Assembly (NCBI RefSeq): GCF_029023725.1
Contig: NZ_CP119075.1
Coordinates: 3,033,501 to 3,097,500, forward strand
Length of the DNA: 64,000 bases
Source: Synoicihabitans lomoniglobus
Lineage (GTDB): Bacteria; Verrucomicrobiota; Verrucomicrobiia; Opitutales; Opitutaceae
Direction: 5' to 3'
Numbering within the stretch: the stretch's first letter is position 1; each line of letters opens with the position of its first letter. Made by a program: the position numbers and the translations under genes. This document shows positions 59,710-64,000 of the stretch, piece by piece. The notes beneath the pieces are model-generated. The model did no database searches and was not told the DNA's origin. It was given only the letters and a program-made list of their open reading frames with translations.

Positions 59710-61716
59710 ATGGACCAATCCATTCCCAAGAACGACTTTATCGGCCACGAGGAGCACGCGCCCGCCGCCAAGCGCTCCTTCCTGTTTGCCCGCCCCGACC
59801 ACAAAACCGGCATCGTGAGCTGGCTCACCACGGTCGACCACAAGCGCATCGGGTTTCTCTACGGCATCACGTCGCTGTTTTTCTTTCTCGTCGGTGGGGC
59901 CGAGGCGTTGCTGATCCGCACGCAGCTCGCCTTCCCGAACAGCACGTTCCTCACGGCGCAGACTTACAACGAGATGTTCACGATGCACGCGACGACGATG
60001 ATCTTCCTCGCCGTCATGCCGCTCTCGGCCGCGTTCTTCAATTACATCATGCCGCTCCAGATCGGAGCGCGCGACGTGGCGTTTCCCCGACTTAATGGTT
60101 TCGCCTACTGGGTGTTCCTCGCGGGTGCGATCATCCTCAACGTGGGTTTTATCGCCAAGTCCGGCCTGCCCGACGTGGGCTGGTTCGGCTACGCGCCCAT
60201 GACGGCCAAAGCATTTTCCAGTGAATTCGTCGGCGACATGTCGACGGACCTGTGGGTCATGGGCCTGCAGGTGCTGGGTGTTTCCTCCATCATCGGTTCG
60301 CTCAACTTCCTCGTCACCATCATCAACATGCGGGCGCCCGGACTCACCATGATGCGCCTGCCGGTGTTTACGTGGATGACGCTCTTCACCGCCTTCTTGA
60401 TCATCCTGTCCTTCCCCGCCATCACGATCGCGTTGGTCGAGGTCATGATGGACCGTAACTTCGGCACCCACTTCTTCGAGGTGTCGGGCGGCGGTCTACC
60501 CATTCTGTGGCAGCACTTGTTCTGGGTATTTGGTCACCCGGAAGTTTACATTCTCATTCTGCCGGCCATGGGCGTGATTTCCGAGATCCTGCCCTGCTTC
60601 GCCCGCAAGCCCCTGTTCGGTTATCCGATCGTGGTGTTTTCGGGCGCGGTCATCGGTTTCCTCGGTTTCGGTGTGTGGTCTCACCACATGTTCACCACCG
60701 GCATGGGCACCGTCGCCACCGCCGCGTTCGCGTTGGCTACGATGGCCATCGCGGTGCCGACCGGCGTCAAGATCTTCAACTGGATCGGCACGCTCTGGAA
60801 GGGACACCTCATGATGCGCACGCCCATGATGTTCGCCCTCGGTTTCGTTTGGATGTTCATGTTCGGCGGTTTCTCCGGCATCATGCACTCCGCTGCACCG
60901 GCCGACGCCCAACAGCAGGATTCCTACTTCGTCGTGGCTCACTTCCACTACGTGTTGATCGGCGGTTCCATCTTCGCGCTGCTCGCCGGCATTCACTACT
61001 GGTTCCCGCTGATGTTCGGTCGCAAGGTGTCCGAGTTCTGGGGCAAACTCTCCTTCTGGGTGATCTTTGCCGGCTTCAACATCACCTTCTTCCCGATGCA
61101 CTTCCTCGGGTTGAACGGCATGCCCCGACGCACCTTCACCTACGACGGCAACATGGGTTGGAATTCCGGCAACCTCATCGCCACGATCGGTGCCTTCATC
61201 CTCGGCATCGGTATCGCCGTATACTTCGTGGTGATGGTCTACACCTACTTCAAGGGCCAGAAAGTCGGCCGCGATCCTTGGGATGCTCGCACCCTCGAAT
61301 GGTCGATCCCCAACCCGCCGCCCGCGCACAATTTTGACGTCACCCCCAAGGTGCACGCCCGCGATGCCTTCTGGTATGAGAAGAACAACAAGGCCGAAGT
61401 CGAAGCTGAGAAAGCCAAACAAGCAGCTGACGATGAAGCCCACGGCGGCATTCACATGCCCAGTAATTCCTGGTTCCCGATCATCACCGCCGCCGGCTTC
61501 TTGATCGGCGCCCTCTTCTTCGCCGGCCACAACACCTTTGACCACACGATGTCCGACCTGCTGGGGAAAGACATTCACGGCTGGGGCGTCATGGGCGCGA
61601 TCATCGGTGGAGTCATCATGTTCTTCGGCGCTTGGATGTGGTCTGTGGAAGGCCCCGGCGGTTACCATCTTCACCCGACCAAAGCAGACGGCGATGACGC
61701 CGCGTCCTCGCACTAA
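59710..61716 (+). CDS. coxA: Cytochrome c oxidase subunit I
   Basis: 668 residues, 12 core membrane segments and an extra C-terminal pair after a charged linker. Heme a His in MHATTMIFLAV; CuB His and the cross-linked Tyr in WQHLFWVFGHPEVYILILP; the His pair in GVWSHHMFTTGM; heme a3/a ligands in VVAHFHYVLIGG. GHPEVY carries the type-A1 Glu of the D-channel. Length exceeds the usual 530-560 because of the C-terminal extension (KAEVEAEKAKQAADDEAHGG then two segments). Core of the proton-pumping caa3 oxidase. Confidence 0.98.
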   Translation: MDQSIPKNDFIGHEEHAPAAKRSFLFARPDHKTGIVSWLTTVDHKRIGFLYGITSLFFFLVGGAEALLIRTQLAFPNSTFLTAQTYNEMFTMHATTMIFLAVMPLSAAFFNYIMPLQIGARDVAFPRLNGFAYWVFLAGAIILNVGFIAKSGLPDVGWFGYAPMTAKAFSSEFVGDMSTDLWVMGLQVLGVSSIIGSLNFLVTIINMRAPGLTMMRLPVFTWMTLFTAFLIILSFPAITIALVEVMMDRNFGTHFFEVSGGGLPILWQHLFWVFGHPEVYILILPAMGVISEILPCFARKPLFGYPIVVFSGAVIGFLGFGVWSHHMFTTGMGTVATAAFALATMAIAVPTGVKIFNWIGTLWKGHLMMRTPMMFALGFVWMFMFGGFSGIMHSAAPADAQQQDSYFVVAHFHYVLIGGSIFALLAGIHYWFPLMFGRKVSEFWGKLSFWVIFAGFNITFFPMHFLGLNGMPRRTFTYDGNMGWNSGNLIATIGAFILGIGIAVYFVVMVYTYFKGQKVGRDPWDARTLEWSIPNPPPAHNFDVTPKVHARDAFWYEKNNKAEVEAEKAKQAADDEAHGGIHMPSNSWFPIITAAGFLIGALFFAGHNTFDHTMSDLLGKDIHGWGVMGAIIGGVIMFFGAWMWSVEGPGGYHLHPTKADGDDAASSH

Positions 61717-61740
61717 GTCGCAACCTTTACCACCACCGTA

Positions 61741-62595
61741 ATGAGTTCACACGCCGCTGCCGGCCATATCGACCACCACCACGACGCAACCACGACGACG
61801 GGGATTCCGCACAAGAAGCTCTTCATGTGGGCATTTCTGGCGTCGGACTGCATGTTCTTCGGTTCGCTGATCGCGACCCATCTGATCTACCGCCTGCATC
61901 CGCCGGCGGGCACGCCCGACCCGCGCGATCTCTTCTCCATCGAACTCACCTCAGGTTCGACCTTCATCCTGCTGATGTCGTCGCTGCTGATGGCCCTCGC
62001 GGTGAATTCCATCCAAAAGGGTAACGTCGCCACCACCCGCAAGATGCTGATCGGCACGATCATCTTCGGACTGATCTTCCTCGGCGGTCAGGTCTACGAG
62101 TTCAACCACTTCGTCCATGTCGGCGGATTGACCCTCAACAGCAGCGTCTTCGGCTCGACCTTCTACACCCTCACCGGCACACACGGCACTCACGTCGCCA
62201 TCGGTGTGCTCTGGCTGGTGTTGATGTATATCCGCACCTTCAAGCCCGCCGATGAGTCCAATGGTCAGGGCTGGATCCTGAAAGGGGTGTTTCACTTCAT
62301 CGCCTTCACTGCGCTCACCGTGTTGAGCATGTATACGATCCTCGCTCTGATCCACGTCCTGCAGGAAGGCCACGGCTGGGGTTACTACTTCAGCCACCAC
62401 TACCTTTCCTTTGGCGGCTCCATCATCCTGCTTGGCGTGCTGTTTGCCTTCGCCCGTCAAAGCGGTCCCGTCGACTTCGGCGAGGCCCAGGCGATCGACG
62501 TTGAATCCATGGGCCTTTACTGGCACTTTGTGGACATCGTCTGGATCGTGATTTTCCCCGTCGTTTACCTCCTCGAATATATCGTTCTCGCATGA
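61741..62595 (+). CDS. coxC: Cytochrome c oxidase subunit III
   Basis: 284 residues. Seven segments expected; hydrophobic stretches include LFMWAFLASDCMFFGSLIATHL, TFILLMSSLLMALAV, MLIGTIIFGLIFLGGQVYEF and VFHFIAFTALTVLSMYTIL. The segment GTHGTHVAIGVLWLVLMYI matches the family region 'FHGLHV' and its TGTHG. Subunit III stabilises the proton-uptake path. The stop overlaps the subunit IV start by 4 nt, so the two are co-translated. Confidence 0.94.
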   Translation: MSSHAAAGHIDHHHDATTTTGIPHKKLFMWAFLASDCMFFGSLIATHLIYRLHPPAGTPDPRDLFSIELTSGSTFILLMSSLLMALAVNSIQKGNVATTRKMLIGTIIFGLIFLGGQVYEFNHFVHVGGLTLNSSVFGSTFYTLTGTHGTHVAIGVLWLVLMYIRTFKPADESNGQGWILKGVFHFIAFTALTVLSMYTILALIHVLQEGHGWGYYFSHHYLSFGGSIILLGVLFAFARQSGPVDFGEAQAIDVESMGLYWHFVDIVWIVIFPVVYLLEYIVLA

Positions 62596-62957
62596 GTGCC
62601 ACCGCCGAAGCCACCGACGTTCTCCACCCTTCCGACGAAGGTCACGCTCACGAGGGCAAGTTTCACGTCTTCGTCCAGCTGGCGATGATCCTCGCGATCA
62701 TCACTGGCATGGAATTGTTGGTGATCTACGTGCCCATGCCGCATTGGTTGATCATCACCTTGTTGATGGGCATGTCGGCCGTGAAGTTCGTCGCCGTTAT
62801 CTTTATCTTCATGCATCTGAAGTGGGATAAACCATTCTGCACCATCCTGTTCTTCATCGGACTCATTCTGGGGGGTGGCACCCTCGGCGCGTTGTTGTTG
62901 ATTCACAGTGCCGACGCTTCCGCGCCGGAGGGCCCGGCCTACGAAGAGCTGGGCTAG
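62592..62957 (+). CDS. coxD: Cytochrome c oxidase subunit IV (CtaF/CoxD type)
   Basis: 121 residues from an ATG overlapping coxC by 4 nt. An acidic and His-containing N-terminus (HPSDEGHAHEGKFHV) then three membrane segments (FVQLAMILAIITGMELLVI, ITLLMGMSAVKFVAVIFIFM, TILFFIGLILGGGTLGALLLI). It has the prokaryotic subunit IV pattern 'VKFVAVIFIFMHLKWD'. Accessory subunit with no catalytic residues. A terminator follows. Confidence 0.9.
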   Translation: MSATAEATDVLHPSDEGHAHEGKFHVFVQLAMILAIITGMELLVIYVPMPHWLIITLLMGMSAVKFVAVIFIFMHLKWDKPFCTILFFIGLILGGGTLGALLLIHSADASAPEGPAYEELG

Positions 62958-62993
62958 AGTTCGACTCTGAACATCATCTCCCCCCCCTTGACG

Positions 62994-63017
62994 AGGCGGC
63001 CTCCGGGCCGCCTTTTT
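62994..63017 (+). terminator. Rho-independent terminator of the coxBACD operon
   Basis: Perfect 8-bp stem AGGCGGCC (62994-63001) with GGCCGCCT (63006-63013), TCCG loop, then T5. It lies 37 nt past the subunit IV stop. ctaG therefore needs its own promoter or readthrough. Confidence 0.9.
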
Positions 63018-63083
63018 GTTGGGCGCCGATCGCGCTGACCGTGCCTGCAATCGATATCTCGTCCCCCTCCCTCCTCCATTCTC

Positions 63084-63881
63084 ATGATCGACTGGCGACA
63101 CTGGCATAATGAGCCCTATCTCATCGGCGGCTTGGTCTTGCTGGCGTGGACCTACGCGGTCCTGACGGGCCCCCTGCGGGAGCGTCTGACCCCGGGGACA
63201 ACCGTTCCCCGGTGGCGCCAGGTCTGCTATTACAGCTCGCTGGTGATGTTTTATTTGGCGGTGGGATCGCCGTTCGACCAAATGGGCGAACGTTTCCTGT
63301 TCTCCGCGCACATGGCCCAACATGTGATCCTGATCTACCCCTGCGCCATCCTGTGGACGATCGGACTTCCTCCCGCGCTGGTTGATGCCGTCGTGGATCG
63401 TCCGGTGCTGCGTCCTCTGGGTCGATTTTTCACCCATCCCGTGGTGGCGGGTATCCTCTACGTGATGATCCAGAGTCTGTGGCACGTGCCGGCGCTCTAC
63501 GATTTGGCGCTGCAGGATCGCCTCGTTCATGTGCTGGAGCATGTGACCTTTTTCGCTTCCGCCGTCCTGTTTTGGTGGCCGGTCCTGTCCGGCGCGCGCG
63601 TCTGGCCGCCCATGCGTTTGGCCGGGCAAATGCTTTATCTGTTTGCAGTCGCCGTGGGCCTCACGCCGCTGTTCGCCTTTGTCACCTTTTCACCGGATGT
63701 CCTCTACCCCACTTACGAATTTGCCCCCCGCCTTATCGACGGGTTCACCCCCATGGATGATCAACTCCTCGCCGGAGCCATCATGAAATTGGGCAATGTC
63801 GTCGTGACGTTCCTCGGCTTGACCTTCGTTTTTACGCGTTGGTATCGCCGCAGCGAGCGTTCCAATCTGGTCGCAAATTAA
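63084..63881 (+). CDS. ctaG: Cytochrome c oxidase assembly factor CtaG (caa3 type)
   Basis: 265 residues, seven predicted membrane segments. Family sequence: SPFDQMGERFLFSAHMAQHVILIY, GLPPALVDAVV, WHVPALYDLALQDRLVHVLEHVTFF and FWWPVLSGARVWPP. The conserved His residues in SAHMAQH and EHVTFF are likely copper or heme ligands. CtaG-type proteins are needed for caa3 oxidase assembly in Bacillus. Separate from the upstream operon by a terminator. Followed after 42 nt by the SLC13-type gene. Confidence 0.92.
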   Translation: MIDWRHWHNEPYLIGGLVLLAWTYAVLTGPLRERLTPGTTVPRWRQVCYYSSLVMFYLAVGSPFDQMGERFLFSAHMAQHVILIYPCAILWTIGLPPALVDAVVDRPVLRPLGRFFTHPVVAGILYVMIQSLWHVPALYDLALQDRLVHVLEHVTFFASAVLFWWPVLSGARVWPPMRLAGQMLYLFAVAVGLTPLFAFVTFSPDVLYPTYEFAPRLIDGFTPMDDQLLAGAIMKLGNVVVTFLGLTFVFTRWYRRSERSNLVAN

Positions 63882-63923
63882 GCTGGGAGGGCCCTGTCCG
63901 GCTCCGTAGCTTCCTCCTCACCC

Positions 63924-64000
63924 ATGACTTGGGACATCGTCCTCATATTCATCCTGCTAGCACTCACGCTGGCCAGCTTCGTGTGGGAGAAATTCCCGCC
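63924..64000 (+). CDS. SLC13/DASS-type permease, first codons only (cut by window edge)
   Basis: From the ATG at 63924 the frame runs to the window end, giving MTWDIVLIFILLALTLASFV followed by WEKFPP. This hydrophobic start followed by '(W)EK(I/F)P' is typical of SLC13/ArsB-type ion transporters with TrkA-C domains. Too short to name the substrate. Same strand as ctaG. Confidence 0.6.
   Translation, partial: MTWDIVLIFILLALTLASFVWEKFP

Noticed and set aside
1-64000. CRISPR arrays, prophage, insertion sequences or defence islands
   Set aside because: No regular direct repeats, transposase, integrase, phage structural or restriction genes were seen; most genes have clear housekeeping matches.

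Overview
The window is a GC-rich chromosomal segment, mostly housekeeping, that reads as a free-living aerobic, Gram-negative heterotroph of the Verrucomicrobiota, most likely Opitutaceae. The taxonomic call is an inference. It rests on the gene repertoire (a large exported delta-60-repeat protein carrying the 'RAIGPSL' type C-terminal module, a histone H1-like protein with a carbohydrate-binding-like domain, esterases acting on plant polymers, a CRTAC1/ASPIC protein), on weak Shine-Dalgarno sequences and frequent GTG starts, and on outer-membrane features (Lol transport genes, beta-barrels, lipoproteins). No prophage, insertion sequence or CRISPR array was seen.

Layout. 1-6.1 kb (minus strand): start of glycogen phosphorylase, mutL, a lipoprotein, an MFS carrier and argH. 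6.2-11 kb: an exported hypothetical protein, a degenerate hybrid sensor kinase, tRNA-Arg, an SDR dehydrogenase, tRNA-Asp and NDH-2. 11-18.7 kb: a COG3618 amidohydrolase, a two-domain CE7/CE15-like esterase, a DUF374 acyltransferase, the histone-like protein, tRNA-Ala followed by a folded repeat and a GIY-YIG nuclease, a transglutaminase, a 45-residue basic protein and RNA polymerase omega. 18.9-31 kb: eutBC, tag, a GNAT acetyltransferase, a SulP-STAS-cNMP carrier, a GT-C-like membrane protein, lolD, lolC/E and lysS. 31-46.5 kb: the delta-60 protein, a broken beta-barrel gene, a DUF4010 protein, lipB, lipA, phoD-like, amn and several exported proteins of unknown role. 46.5-51.5 kb: a beta-barrel protein, a LytS/LytTR two-component pair and a CRTAC1 protein. 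51.5-64 kb: a complete caa3-type cytochrome oxidase locus, ending in the first codons of an SLC13-type carrier.

How the genes work together. The oxidase locus is the strongest functional unit. A copper P-type ATPase, a FixH/YtkA-like protein and a CusF-SCO fusion (copper supply and CuA assembly) are divergent from ctaA-ctaB-DUF420 (heme A synthesis). A cupredoxin lies antisense between these and coxB(cytochrome c fusion)-coxA-coxC-coxD-ctaG. lipB and lipA form a lipoate pathway pair, eutB and eutC form ethanolamine ammonia-lyase, and lolD with lolC/E form the lipoprotein release ABC transporter.

Most interesting signals. (1) A perfect 31-bp palindrome (14-bp arms, 3-nt spacer) lies in frame inside the P-type ATPase gene and adds a short peptide to its nucleotide-binding domain. 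(2) tRNA-Ala is followed immediately by a multi-hairpin element and a stand-alone GIY-YIG nuclease gene. (3) Two different REP/BIME-like inverted pairs sit between functionally paired genes (lolD/lolC and lipB/lipA). (4) A hybrid histidine kinase has Asn in place of its phospho-acceptor His. (5) A histone-tail protein carries a CBM-like domain.
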